64,000 nucleotides of DNA from Desulfobulbus sp. (GCF_030824455.1 NZ_JAVBXR010000063.1:1-64000); one strand, 5' to 3'. Counted from the first letter of the stretch, positions 47,923 to 57,051 are shown. Made by a program: numbers and translations. The notes: generated by a model from the letters alone, not told the origin.

Positions 47923-49098
47923 ATGCGAGAGGCAGTAATTGTCAGTGCGGTTCGGACCCCCTTGGGCAGCTTCAACGGAACCCTGGCCAACATGGGCGCC
48001 ACCAAATTGGGCGGCCTGATCATCGAGGAGGCCGTGCGTCGGGCCGGGATTGCCAAGGAAGAGGTCAACGAGGCCATCATGGGCATGGTGCTGCCCTGCG
48101 GCTACGGCCAGAATCCAGCCAAACAGGCGGCGATCCAGGCCGGCCTGCCCTGGGAGGTCGAGGCGGTGACCGTCAACAAGGTCTGCGGCTCCGGCCTCAA
48201 GGCGGTGATGCTGGCGGCCCAGGCGGTGCAAACCGGCGACGCCGACGTGGTGGTTGCCGGCGGTATGGAAAACATGACCATGGCCCCCTACTACCTGAGC
48301 AAGGCGCGGTTCGGCTACCGCATGGGCGAAGCGGCCATGCACGACCACATGGTCCACGACGGCCTGTGGGACATTGTCAACGATTTCCACATGGGCATTT
48401 CCAACGAACTCTGTTCCGAGCGCTACAACGTCAGCCGCGAGGAGCAGGACCGCTACGCCGCCGAATCCTATCGCCGCACCCTGGCCGCCCAAGCGGCCGG
48501 CAAATTCGACGAGGAGATCATGGCGGTGGAGATTCCCCAGCGCAAGGGCGAGCCCAAGGTGTTCTGGAAGGACGAATGCCCGACGGAAACCACCTACGAG
48601 ATGCTGGCCAAGATGAAACCGGCCTTTAAGCAGGGCGGCGTCACCACCGCCGGCAACGCCTCGATCATCTCCGACGGCGCGGCCGCGGTGGTGGTGATGA
48701 GCCGTGAAAAGGCCGAGGCCCTGGGCTGCACCATTCTGGCAACCATCGGCGCCCAGGCATCCTACGGCATTGACATGAAATACGTGCTGGTGGCCCCGAT
48801 CTGGGCCGTGCCCAAGTGTCTGGACAAGGAAGGGATCGGCAAGGAAGAGATCGACCTCTTTGAGATTAACGAGGCCTTCAGCGGTTCCACGGTGGCGGCG
48901 TTAAAAACACTGGAACTCGATCCGGCCAAGGTCAACGTCAACGGCGGCAGCGTCGCCCTGGGCCATCCCATCGGCGCCAGCGGTTGCCGGTTGCTGGTGA
49001 CGCTGGTGCACGAATTGGTCCGCCAGAACAAGAAGCGCGGTCTGGTGTCGCTCTGCCTGGGCGGCGGCGAGGCCGTGGCCATGATCATCAAACGGTAA
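47923..49098 (+). CDS. Acetyl-CoA acetyltransferase / thiolase
   Basis: 391 aa, normal for thiolase. Nucleophilic Cys88 in NKVCGSGLK; His in GHPIGASG; second active-site Cys in CLGGGEA. It catalyses acyl-CoA plus CoA to acetyl-CoA plus a shortened acyl-CoA, or condensation in reverse. Strong Shine-Dalgarno (AAAAGGAGAACACC). First gene of the acyl-CoA operon behind the sigma-54-like promoter. Chain length is not decidable. Confidence 0.94.
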   Translation: MREAVIVSAVRTPLGSFNGTLANMGATKLGGLIIEEAVRRAGIAKEEVNEAIMGMVLPCGYGQNPAKQAAIQAGLPWEVEAVTVNKVCGSGLKAVMLAAQAVQTGDADVVVAGGMENMTMAPYYLSKARFGYRMGEAAMHDHMVHDGLWDIVNDFHMGISNELCSERYNVSREEQDRYAAESYRRTLAAQAAGKFDEEIMAVEIPQRKGEPKVFWKDECPTETTYEMLAKMKPAFKQGGVTTAGNASIISDGAAAVVVMSREKAEALGCTILATIGAQASYGIDMKYVLVAPIWAVPKCLDKEGIGKEEIDLFEINEAFSGSTVAALKTLELDPAKVNVNGGSVALGHPIGASGCRLLVTLVHELVRQNKKRGLVSLCLGGGEAVAMIIKR

Positions 49099-49277
49099 CC
49101 CGCCAAACTGCGGCCGAAACCACAACCTGGGCTCAGGCGCAAGGCGTCCTGGATGTTCACGCGTAAAAAAGGAGGAAACACAGCTGTGCCGGCAGGCCCC
49201 AGGAATCAGGATGCAACGTCCGCCCTGGGTTTAAGGAGAGGAGCACCAACACATTCAACAGAGAGGAGGAACGCAGT

Positions 49278-50525
49278 ATGGCAGTGGGAGCATTAAAACC
49301 ACGGTGGGGCCAGCCCCTGACCGGCATTATCTCGTTTGCTGTTTTTTTCGTTGTCGCCTTGATTACCTGGTTCATTTTCAGCGACCCCCGTGGTCCGATC
49401 GGGTGGTTTCCCTACCCCTTTGTCATGTATCTGGCCATGATGATTCTGGTTGGTCTGTGGCAACACATGTTTCTTGGCGACTGGCCCTTCCAGGACATCA
49501 AACAGCCCCTGCGCGGCGTGATCCTGACCATTGCCAACCTGGTGATCGTCTGGTTCGTGATTGACGTCCTCTTCTACCGGGTGTTGGGCGTCGGCTTCAA
49601 TTTCCTCAGCTATTACGGCCTGGAAGCTGCCAACCTCGCCGGCAAGCTGCCCAAGGTCGCCGCAGCCGGGGCCACCGGCAAGCTGGCTCAGGTGGCGGTG
49701 GTGGGCTTTGTGCTCATCGGTTTTTACACCTACCCGGTGTTCACCATCTTCTTCGGCAAATGGCCGGTTGTGCCCTCGGATCTCAAACAGCCCAACCGCG
49801 GGCTGGCGGAGATCGGCGTGGCCTCGACTTTGACTCTGTTCTGCTACGCGGTGTTCATTGCCCCCTTCTTTGGTCTGCTCTTCCCCGGAGCCGCCCTGAA
49901 TCCGCCCTGGTGGACCGCAATCGGCGGCACCTCCCATGTGCACTGGGTCTTTGGCTGGTGGGAATGGGCCATTGTCATCCTGTTTATGACGCCCAACGTT
50001 TGGCGGATGAAACCCTGGAGCGCCATCACCCTGCCGCAGCCGTGGAAGGGCATCATCTCCACGGCCATTTCCTTTGTCGCCGCCTACGGCATTTCCCTGC
50101 TGTGTCGGGAACTTATCCCGATGTGGGTCCCGGCCGACACCTTTCACCATCTGGAGGCCGCCAAGGGCGCATCCGAGGTGCAGCGTTTCTTCTGGATTCA
50201 TTCGGCTGAGATCGCCGGCTTCACCCTGATTCCCTTCCTCATCTGGCACCATTATTTCGACGACATGGCGCCGGGCGACAATCCCGACAGCTGGGGCGGC
50301 TTTTTCTTCCGCACCGTGGGCGTCTTCTTCTTTGCCGCCGTCAGCTACTGGATTTTCTACTACGGCAATTTCGGCCACTGGGGCCTGGGCAACCACCACA
50401 TGAGCGAACTGGCTGAGCGTTTTTCCCACGGCGAATCGCTGGTGTGGAACTTTTGGTGGATCATTCCCCTGCTGTGGAACGAGTGGTTTTTTCACAAATG
50501 GCCGTTTTATGTGCATGAGCATTGA
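49278..50525 (+). CDS. Polytopic membrane protein of unknown function in acyl-CoA operon
   Basis: 415 aa with about 9-10 predicted membrane helices, very rich in Trp, Phe and His. Distinctive stretches are GGTSHVHWVFGWWEW and a C-terminal IIPLLWNEWFFHKW, with HLE and IWHHYFDDMAPGD between helices. The start has GGAGGAACGCAGT. It lies between thiolase and acyl-CoA dehydrogenase, so it may be a transporter for the acid being degraded or a membrane electron-transfer partner. No recognised family; neither role is shown. Confidence 0.7.
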   Translation: MAVGALKPRWGQPLTGIISFAVFFVVALITWFIFSDPRGPIGWFPYPFVMYLAMMILVGLWQHMFLGDWPFQDIKQPLRGVILTIANLVIVWFVIDVLFYRVLGVGFNFLSYYGLEAANLAGKLPKVAAAGATGKLAQVAVVGFVLIGFYTYPVFTIFFGKWPVVPSDLKQPNRGLAEIGVASTLTLFCYAVFIAPFFGLLFPGAALNPPWWTAIGGTSHVHWVFGWWEWAIVILFMTPNVWRMKPWSAITLPQPWKGIISTAISFVAAYGISLLCRELIPMWVPADTFHHLEAAKGASEVQRFFWIHSAEIAGFTLIPFLIWHHYFDDMAPGDNPDSWGGFFFRTVGVFFFAAVSYWIFYYGNFGHWGLGNHHMSELAERFSHGESLVWNFWWIIPLLWNEWFFHKWPFYVHEH

Positions 50526-50603
50526 TTGGGTTTGACCCAGCGCGAGGCCGGATATTTGCCCCAAGTTGATCCAGGGGCGCAATCTCCGCATGGAACAATT
50601 CGC

Positions 50604-50641
50604 GCAGACCGTCTGCACTGCAGGATGTGCAGACGGTCTGC
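50604..50641. promoter_or_regulatory. Paired palindromes upstream of acyl-CoA dehydrogenase
   Basis: GCAGACcGTCTGC (50604-50616) and GCAGACgGTCTGC (50629-50641) are each 13-bp palindromes, 25 bp centre to centre. Together with CAC/GTG they form a perfect 15-bp inverted repeat with an 8-nt loop. They could be a two-dimer operator or an RNA hairpin; a short T-run (ATTTTTCT) lies about 25 bp downstream. Confidence 0.5.
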
Positions 50642-50725
50642 CCAGGCATGACTGCAACACCGCAATTTTTCTTGTTCACAGAAGAGAAATCCAGCAAACA
50701 AGCAGGACATTACAAGGAGAACGAT

Positions 50726-51886
50726 ATGGATTTAGACTTAAGCGAAGAACAAAAACTGATCCAGGACACAGCCCGCGATTTTGCCAAAGCCGAGTTGGAG
50801 CCGGTGGCCGCCAAACTCGATCAGGAAAAGGATCGCCCCACCCTACTGGCCAACCTGAAAAAACTGGCCGAACTTGGCTTCATGGGGCTGAACGTCAGGG
50901 ATGAATACGGCGGCTCCGAGGCCGGGGTGGTTTCGTTCAGCGTCGCCATGACCGAAATCGCCCGAGCCTGCGCCTCCACCGCAGTCACGGTTTCGGTCAA
51001 CAACATGGTCTGCGAGGTTATTCAGGCCATTGGCAGCGAGGAGCAGAAAACCAAATACATCCCCAAAATCTGCTCCGGCGAATACCCGGCCGGCAGCTTT
51101 GGCCTCACCGAAAACTGCGCCGGCTCCGACCCGTCGGGGATGGGCACCACCGCCACCAAAGACGGCGATTCCTACGTGCTCAACGGCTCCAAGATCTTCA
51201 TCACCAGCGCCCCCTATGCCGGCGTGTTTGTGGTCTGGGCGGTGACCGACAAGGAAGCGCCCAAGGGCAGAGGCATCAGCTGCTTTTTGATTGAAGCCGG
51301 CACTCCCGGCCTGACCATCGGCAAGGAAGAGCATAAGATGGGCCAGCACGCCTCGGCCACCAACGAGCTGATCTTCGACAACTGCCGGGTGCCGGCAACC
51401 GCGCTGATGGGCAAGCTCAACGATGGTTTCCGCATTGCCGTCGCCGAGTTGGCCGGCGGGCGGATCGGCATCGGCTCGCTCGGCCTGGGCATTGGCCTTG
51501 CCGCCATGGACTACGCCGCCAAATACGCCAACGAGCGCGTCCAGTTCAACCAGAAAATCAGCAATTTCCAAGCCATACAGTGGATGATTGCCGACTCCTA
51601 CACCGAACTGGAAGCAGCCCGGCTGCTGCTGATGAACGCCGCCTTCCGCAAGGAGCAGGGACGCCCCTACGCCAAGGAAGCCTCCATGGCCAAGATGTAC
51701 GCCACCGAAAGCGCCAACCGCGCCTGCTACAACGCCCTGCAGATGCTGGGCGGCTACGGCTACACCCAGGATTTCCCGATTGAACGCTACGCCCGCGACG
51801 CCCGCATCACCACCATCTACGAAGGAACCAGTGAAATCCAGCGCCTGATCATTTCCCGCGAGATTCTCCGGGGATTGGCGGCCTGA
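50726..51886 (+). CDS. Acyl-CoA dehydrogenase
   Basis: 386 aa from the ATG at 50726 (CAAGGAGAACGAT before it). Family motifs: FGLTENCAGSDPSG (FAD/substrate), MGQHASATNELIFDNCRVP, and QMLGGYGYTQDFPIERYARD. The catalytic Glu is in TIYEGTSEIQ. It oxidises an acyl-CoA (short-chain type by overall similarity, or a glutaryl/CoA-acid) with electrons going to ETF. No etfAB in the window. Confidence 0.94.
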   Translation: MDLDLSEEQKLIQDTARDFAKAELEPVAAKLDQEKDRPTLLANLKKLAELGFMGLNVRDEYGGSEAGVVSFSVAMTEIARACASTAVTVSVNNMVCEVIQAIGSEEQKTKYIPKICSGEYPAGSFGLTENCAGSDPSGMGTTATKDGDSYVLNGSKIFITSAPYAGVFVVWAVTDKEAPKGRGISCFLIEAGTPGLTIGKEEHKMGQHASATNELIFDNCRVPATALMGKLNDGFRIAVAELAGGRIGIGSLGLGIGLAAMDYAAKYANERVQFNQKISNFQAIQWMIADSYTELEAARLLLMNAAFRKEQGRPYAKEASMAKMYATESANRACYNALQMLGGYGYTQDFPIERYARDARITTIYEGTSEIQRLIISREILRGLAA

Positions 51887-51904
51887 ACCAGCAAGGAGAA
51901 TTGT

Positions 51905-52858
51905 ATGAGCACAGATAAACGCATAACCCTGCAACAGGCGGCTGAAATCGTCAAGAACGGCTCCAGTCTGACCTTTTCCGGTTTCACCATCTGGCGGCGG
52001 CCCTTTGCGGTCATTTTCGAGCTGATCCGCCAGCAGAAACGCGGCCTGCACCTGATCGAGGTCAACGGCGGCCCGCAGACCGAGTTCCTGGTCGGCGCCG
52101 GTTGCGTCGACATCTGGGAATCCTGCTGGGTTGGCCACGAATTGTACGGCAAATACGGGGCCAACCTGTCGCGCAAGGTCGGCAAGAAGGAAATTCTGGT
52201 CGAGGACTACAGCCACGCTGAAATGCTGTTCCGTTTCACCGCCGCAGCCCAGGGCGCGCCGTATGCGGTCACCCAGACCTCGCTCGGCACCGACATCCAC
52301 AATCCCGACTACGACATCCTTGGCCGGGCCGGCAAGCGCGACGGCAAGCGGATCGCCAAACATAAATACGTGTTTGCCGAAGATCCCTTCTTTGGCGCCG
52401 GTTCCCAGGTGCTGATCCCGGCGGCCAAGGTGGACGTGGCCATTCTTTGTGTGCAGCAGGTGGGCGAGGAAGGCACGGTGCGGGTCAATGGGCAGTTGTA
52501 CTCCGACCCCGAGGTGGCCCGCGCCGCCGACATCACCATCGTCATGGCCGAGGAGATCGTGCCCGAGGAGTATCTGCGCCGCAACGCCGACCAGAACACC
52601 ATCGCCACCTTTGAGGTCGATCACATCCTGGAATGCCCCTTTGGCGCGCATCCCACCGGCATGTTTGGTAAATATGATGTTGACGGACCATTCCTTAAGG
52701 ATTTTTACGCCAACACCCGCACCCAGGAAGGATTCGACGCCTTTGCCAAGGAGTGGATTTTCGGCCTTGATCACATCGCCTACCTGGAAAAACTCGGCTG
52801 GCAGCGGATGCTGAACCTCCGCGCCAACACCGCCCTCAACTACCGACCCCGCAAATAG
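51905..52858 (+). CDS. gctA: CoA-transferase subunit A (glutaconate CoA-transferase-like)
   Basis: 317 aa of CoA transferase family I. Early segment SSLTFSGFTIWRRPFAVIFE, then HLIEVNGGPQTEFLVGAGCVD. The overall length matches glutaconate CoA-transferase alpha subunits (about 320 aa). With subunit B it moves CoA between acetyl-CoA or a similar donor and a dicarboxylic or fatty acid. Substrate inferred only from family resemblance. Confidence 0.85.
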   Translation: MSTDKRITLQQAAEIVKNGSSLTFSGFTIWRRPFAVIFELIRQQKRGLHLIEVNGGPQTEFLVGAGCVDIWESCWVGHELYGKYGANLSRKVGKKEILVEDYSHAEMLFRFTAAAQGAPYAVTQTSLGTDIHNPDYDILGRAGKRDGKRIAKHKYVFAEDPFFGAGSQVLIPAAKVDVAILCVQQVGEEGTVRVNGQLYSDPEVARAADITIVMAEEIVPEEYLRRNADQNTIATFEVDHILECPFGAHPTGMFGKYDVDGPFLKDFYANTRTQEGFDAFAKEWIFGLDHIAYLEKLGWQRMLNLRANTALNYRPRK

Positions 52859-52872
52859 AAGGGAGAATTCTG

Positions 52873-53691
52873 ATGAGCAACTACGCATCGCCTGAAGAAT
52901 ATAATCTGGCCGACCTGCTGTGCTGCGCCGCATCCCGCGAAGTGCAGGACAACGAGATCGTTTTTGCCGGCACCGGTCTGCCCATGGTGGCCATCATGCT
53001 GGCGCAAAAGACCCACGCCCCCAACCTGAAACTGATTTTCGAGGCCGGCACCCTGGACGGACGACCGCCGGAACTGCCGACCTCAGTCGGCGACGCCCGC
53101 TGCGAAACCGGGGCCTCGCGCTCCTCCGGCCTGTTTGATGCCTTTTCCATCGCCCAGCGCGGCTATGTGGATCTGGGATTTCTCGGCGGGGCCGAGGTGG
53201 ATTTGTACGGCAACGTCAACACCACCTGCATCGGCGATTATCTGGAGCCCGAACTGCGCCTCACCGGCAGCGGCGGCAACCCGGACATCAACTCGTTTGC
53301 GAGCCGAACCGTGTTTATCATGGTCCATGAGAAACGGCGTTTTGTCGAGAACGTCAGCTACATCACCAGCCCCGGCTGGCGGGTGAAGAAATGGCCGGGC
53401 GGCGAATTCGTGCACCGGCGCGAACTGTACGGCTCTGCCTTTCGCGGCGGCCCCTCGGCGGTCATCAGCACCGCCGGCGTGTTCCGTTTCGACGAGCAGG
53501 ACGGCCACATGTACCTCGACACCTGCCACCCCGGCAAAACCCCGGCGGAGATCAAGGAGTTGTGTCAGTTCAACCTCGACGTCTCCCGCGTTGCCGGCGA
53601 AACCGCCCCGCCCACCCGCGAGGAGCTGCATTTCATCCACGACGTGCTTGACCCGGATCAGATCTTTATCCCCAAGGTGAAGAAAGCCTGA
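52873..53691 (+). CDS. gctB: CoA-transferase subunit B (glutaconate CoA-transferase-like)
   Basis: 272 aa. The catalytic Glu is Glu57 in LIFEAGTLDGRP. Other family motifs are FLGGAEVDLYGNVNTT and GSGGNPDINSFA. Good Shine-Dalgarno (AAGGGAGAATTCTG). Last gene of the operon, followed at once by a strong terminator. The pair activates an acid for the acyl-CoA dehydrogenase and thiolase. Confidence 0.87.
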   Translation: MSNYASPEEYNLADLLCCAASREVQDNEIVFAGTGLPMVAIMLAQKTHAPNLKLIFEAGTLDGRPPELPTSVGDARCETGASRSSGLFDAFSIAQRGYVDLGFLGGAEVDLYGNVNTTCIGDYLEPELRLTGSGGNPDINSFASRTVFIMVHEKRRFVENVSYITSPGWRVKKWPGGEFVHRRELYGSAFRGGPSAVISTAGVFRFDEQDGHMYLDTCHPGKTPAEIKELCQFNLDVSRVAGETAPPTREELHFIHDVLDPDQIFIPKVKKA

Positions 53692-53714
53692 ACCGCAGTA
53701 CCCCTTGGACAGGG

Positions 53715-53749
53715 AAAGGGCGCCGTAGCTGTGCTGCGGCGCCCTTTTT
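53715..53749 (+). terminator. Rho-independent terminator of the acyl-CoA operon
   Basis: GGGCGCCG ... CGGCGCCC stem with inner AGC/GCT pairs, followed by TTTTT, starting 24 bp after the gctB stop. Confidence 0.92.
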
Positions 53750-53814
53750 GTTTGTGATGGTTCCCATGCTCCAGAGTGGAAACGCGGCCCTGGACGCTGC
53801 AGGTTCCGTTGTGT

Positions 53815-54077
53815 TCAGGCCCAGGAGGCAATGGGGATTTCCCCGTTTACCCGAGAAATATCGTCAAGCTGTCTATCAAGTACTTCCCGATAAATAAAGG
53901 CCAGGGCGTTCAGGGCCTGTCGCTGTGTGGACGCGGCCACCTTGCCCTCGGTTGCAAGATGAGAGAGAAACCGCTCGACATCCTTTGCCGCCAACTTGTT
54001 CGAATGGGTACCTGATCCATGAGCTTGAGGCTTGGGTTTGGGCGAAATTGCGCCGTATTTTTCTTTTGACTTTCCAT
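53815..54077 (-). pseudogene. Degraded integron-type tyrosine recombinase (IntI-like)
   Basis: The minus strand from ATG 54077 reads MESQKKNTAQFRPNPSLKLM then DQVP, the N-terminus typical of integron or phage integrases. A second frame then reads AAKDVERFLSHLATEGKVAA followed by STQRQALNALAFIYREVL, the SAM-like N-terminal core domain, and stops at 53815. The ~45 residues that should lie between are missing, the frame shifts, and the whole catalytic domain (RHRY residues) is absent. It marks an old insertion event. Confidence 0.65.
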
Positions 54078-54266
54078 ATATCGTTGCCTAATGTCGCAAC
54101 CTATGGAATGTTTTAAACAAAAAAATACGCGGACAAAAAAGAAGGTGTGATTCCACATTCCAAGAGCAATACAAGAATAAGCTGAAATTTTGTCCACCCA
54201 CATGGGGTAATATAACGGACAATATTCCCTTATTGAACTGTTCAAGTTCCAAAGGAACCTCTACTT

Positions 54267-55061
54267 ATGCAAACGCAATCAAATCCAGCTAGCAGGATTC
54301 ACTCTATACTTAAAGCAGCCCTCGGGGGCGATCAAAGCCAGCGAATGCTCGAGGTTTGGGCAACCGCATTCGAGATTAAGGAAGCCAATGACATAGAAGT
54401 AGTGCGCAGCCTTATTGCAATGTCTGAAGCAATTGAAGAGGTGAAACGCCTCATAGAGACCAACCCGAACTTGAACCACCAGAGATATCTTGCGTGTTTA
54501 GCTCCAATCAAAACAGCCGTCGCTCCTCTTTATCTTCACGCGACAAGACAGCAGGTCCTCACAGCAAACGTTACGCCAGAAGTCCTCACAAGACTGGAAT
54601 TCTGTGACGAAGAACTAAGTCGTTACTACTCGGAAGAGGCAGTGACCGCCGAAGAACTGGCATCTATCATACATGCGACGAATGACCTATTCGACATGGT
54701 TGCAAAGTCAGTACAAGACCCAACGCTCCGAGTCGTTCTGCTCGAAGGGCTAGAGAAAATACGTATAGCTATCACCCTTTATCGAATTCACGGGGCGAAA
54801 GGCCTGAAGTCCAGTCTTCAAAATTTACTTGGTGTTGTGTTCACGGAACAAGCGGCCTTGAATGGCGAGGCAACAAAGAACGCCGACCTACTAGGCCGGC
54901 TCGCCGCTTTGCTTGACAAGCTTGACTCCTTTTCTGCTAAAGCCCTAAGGATTCATAAGGCATTAACCAAACCCGTACGTTTCCTTCTCTCGTGTATCTC
55001 GGAAGATGAGGCAACAGATAATGAATCTGCAATGTCCCCGAGCGACGTTGTGGAAACTTAA
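54267..55061 (+). CDS. Unrecognised cytosolic protein (264 aa), probably acquired
   Basis: All-helical by composition, no membrane span and no motif I recognise. It has a Leu/Glu-rich central part and an acidic C-terminus (SEDEATDNESAMSPSDVVET). Start with AAAGGAACC upstream. Base composition is visibly more AT-rich than the genes on either side. It stands alone between an integrase remnant and a RAYT unit, with its own terminator at 55065-55095, like a cargo or cassette gene. It could be a defence or stress protein, but nothing in the sequence shows that. Confidence 0.65.
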   Translation: MQTQSNPASRIHSILKAALGGDQSQRMLEVWATAFEIKEANDIEVVRSLIAMSEAIEEVKRLIETNPNLNHQRYLACLAPIKTAVAPLYLHATRQQVLTANVTPEVLTRLEFCDEELSRYYSEEAVTAEELASIIHATNDLFDMVAKSVQDPTLRVVLLEGLEKIRIAITLYRIHGAKGLKSSLQNLLGVVFTEQAALNGEATKNADLLGRLAALLDKLDSFSAKALRIHKALTKPVRFLLSCISEDEATDNESAMSPSDVVET

Positions 55062-55064
55062 TCG

Positions 55065-55095
55065 GGTAAGGGCGGGTTTTTCTCCCGCCCTTACC
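55065..55095 (+). terminator. Intrinsic terminator hairpin
   Basis: 12-bp perfect stem GGTAAGGGCGGG / CCCGCCCTTACC with a T-rich loop, 4 bp after the stop of the unknown gene. It is symmetrical; no T-run outside the stem, so efficiency is uncertain. Confidence 0.6.
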
Positions 55096-55178
55096 ACACC
55101 ACCTGGCATGTGGGACCGCACTAGGCGGTTCCCAGATATTATCGGGCCGTGGCCGGATAATGGATGGTCACCCATAGC

Positions 55179-55214
55179 AAGGTAGGTTGGGGTGAGGAAC
55201 GAACCCCAACCTTG
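55179..55214 (+). repeat. REP palindrome copy 1
   Basis: 9-bp stem GGTTGGGGT / ACCCCAACC with loop GAGGAACGA. It sits in the leader of the RAYT gene. Similarity to copy 3 extends beyond the hairpin (CATGAGACCGGAG follows both). Confidence 0.8.
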
Positions 55215-55244
55215 TACATTGTGTCATGAGACCGGAGAGATGCA

Positions 55245-55781
55245 ATGCGGTACCGGCGCGCAAGGGTTGATGGCGACTCCTATTTTTTCACCGTGAATCT
55301 TGCGGAACGGCGCCAATCCCTGCTGGTAGAATACATTGACGTCCCCCGTAGGGTTGTCGGCATGGTGAAAGAACGGCATCCCTTCACTATCGACGCCATG
55401 GTGATTTTGCCTGAACATCTGCATGCGGTGTGGACTCTGCCGCCAGGGGACGCGGACTACCCCAGACGGTGGATGCTCATCAAAACGGAGTTCTCGCGGC
55501 ATATCCCCCAAGGGGAAAGCCGGACCGCCAGCAGGGCGAGCAAAGGAGAACGCGGCATCTGGCAACGCCGGTATTGGGAACACCTCATCCGAGACGAAGG
55601 GGACCTTGCCAGACATGTGGATTACATTCATTTTAATCCGGTGAAACACGGCCATGTGCCCCGTGCGGCGGATTGGCCCTATTCGAGCATCCACCGGCAT
55701 ATCGAGGCGGGGATGATTGGCCGCGACTGGGGCGCGGGTATCTGCGAAAACGATAAAAAGGACTATGGCGAGAGAGAATGA
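55245..55781 (+). CDS. REP-associated tyrosine transposase (RAYT, Y1/HUH family)
   Basis: 178 aa. The HUH motif is in PEHLHAVWTL; the catalytic Tyr is in ARHVDYIHFNPVKHG, a hallmark of RAYTs. The conserved IWQRRYWEHLIRDE stretch is also present. These single-copy proteins cut and spread REP hairpins. It is flanked by REP copies in opposite orientation (55179-55214 and 55784-55815), making a complete REPtron unit. Confidence 0.9.
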   Translation: MRYRRARVDGDSYFFTVNLAERRQSLLVEYIDVPRRVVGMVKERHPFTIDAMVILPEHLHAVWTLPPGDADYPRRWMLIKTEFSRHIPQGESRTASRASKGERGIWQRRYWEHLIRDEGDLARHVDYIHFNPVKHGHVPRAADWPYSSIHRHIEAGMIGRDWGAGICENDKKDYGERE

Positions 55782-55783
55782 TG

Positions 55784-55815
55784 GTGTTGGGGTTCGTTCC
55801 TCACCCCAACCTACG
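55784..55815 (-). repeat. REP palindrome copy 2 (inverted)
   Basis: GTTGGGGT / ACCCCAAC stem with loop TCGTTCCTC, the reverse complement of copy 1. It starts 2 bp after the RAYT stop. Confidence 0.8.
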
Positions 55816-55872
55816 CGCTGACCGGACTATCGCGGTATAAACTCCAACCTTTCTTCCGACCTAAAGATAAGA

Positions 55873-57051
55873 ATGTCCCCTATCCTTGACATAAGAACTT
55901 TGGTTTTGATCTACGTAGGCGTCTGTATCGGACAGGCGGTGGTGCTGGTGTATTTGTGGAGTGTTCAGCGAAACTATCCGCCCGCAAAGGATTGGGCCAT
56001 CGGGTCATTGATGTTTGCCATCGGCTTATTCTTGTTCGCTCTACGCAATCAGGCGCCGGTTATACTGACCGAGATCGTCTCGAATCTCTTCCTGCTGCCT
56101 GGCCTGATGCTCTTCAATTTTGGAATCGTAAAAGCATCGGGCCGAAAACCATCACTCGGTTTAGGACTTGCGTTTTGTACCTTAGCCATTGGAACCTTGG
56201 CATGGTTTACCTTTGGCTCAAAGAATTATCCGGCAGCGGTGCTCACGCAAAATTTGGTTTTTCTGACGCTCGACCTCTATACCGCCTACGCCTGTTTGCA
56301 GGCGAAAACAACCAAGGGCAACCACACCTTCCGAATCCTGGGATTTCTGTTCATCGTTCTGGTATTGGCCTGCTCCTGGCGGGTGGCGGGTGGGGTCTTT
56401 GATCTGACGTTCTCGTTCTCACCAACACTGCCACGCTTGTTTTGGATCGCAACGTCACTGATCAGTTTCCCGATGATCACGGTGCTGCTGACGTTGCATA
56501 CATCGCAAAGGCTCCAGGAGGAAATCCACGCTCAAGCCCGTCATGACACATTAACGGACGCCTACAATCGCCGTGCCTTTACCGAGTTTGCCGACAAGGA
56601 ATGGTCCAGAAGCGTGCGTCATGGCTATCCGCTCTCAATTCTTTCGGTCGATATAGATCACTTCAAGGAATTCAACGATCAGCACGGCCACCAGACCGGT
56701 GACGACGCCCTGGTTCAAGTGTCGAAATCTGCTCAGACGTCATTGCGATCCAATGATATTTGGTGCCGTTATGGCGGCGAGGAATTCATCGCCTTGCTTC
56801 CCAACACCACGATAGACCAAGCGATGGTGGTTGCGGAACGGCTGCGGCAGTCGGTGGAAAGCACAACGATTTCATCGTCGAGTGATACGCTGCGTGTTTC
56901 GGTGAGCATAGGGGTGGCAGAACGCTCATCGAACCATTCGAGTTTGTCCGAGGTTCTGGCGATTTCTGATGCCGCGCTTTACAAGGCAAAGGCTGCCGGA
57001 CGAAACAGAGTCGTCGCCGGTGGTCGCGAAGAGCAAGGTAGGTTGGGGTGA
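55873..57051 (+). CDS. Membrane diguanylate cyclase (GGDEF)
   Basis: 392 aa. About six membrane helices in residues 8-205 (an MASE-like sensor region), then a GGDEF domain (about 220-380) with RYGGEEF. The inhibitory I-site RSND lies five residues before GGEEF, so the enzyme should be active and product-inhibited. It makes c-di-GMP. The last residues (QGRLG) and the stop codon are encoded by REP copy 3, so the C-terminus has been rewritten by the repeat; the catalytic domain is intact. Confidence 0.9.
   Translation: MSPILDIRTLVLIYVGVCIGQAVVLVYLWSVQRNYPPAKDWAIGSLMFAIGLFLFALRNQAPVILTEIVSNLFLLPGLMLFNFGIVKASGRKPSLGLGLAFCTLAIGTLAWFTFGSKNYPAAVLTQNLVFLTLDLYTAYACLQAKTTKGNHTFRILGFLFIVLVLACSWRVAGGVFDLTFSFSPTLPRLFWIATSLISFPMITVLLTLHTSQRLQEEIHAQARHDTLTDAYNRRAFTEFADKEWSRSVRHGYPLSILSVDIDHFKEFNDQHGHQTGDDALVQVSKSAQTSLRSNDIWCRYGGEEFIALLPNTTIDQAMVVAERLRQSVESTTISSSSDTLRVSVSIGVAERSSNHSSLSEVLAISDAALYKAKAAGRNRVVAGGREEQGRLG

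Noticed and set aside
50843-52933. 696-aa minus-strand open frame across acyl-CoA dehydrogenase and gctA
   Set aside because: Antisense of two confident enzyme genes; Gly/Val-rich composition typical of a shadow frame.
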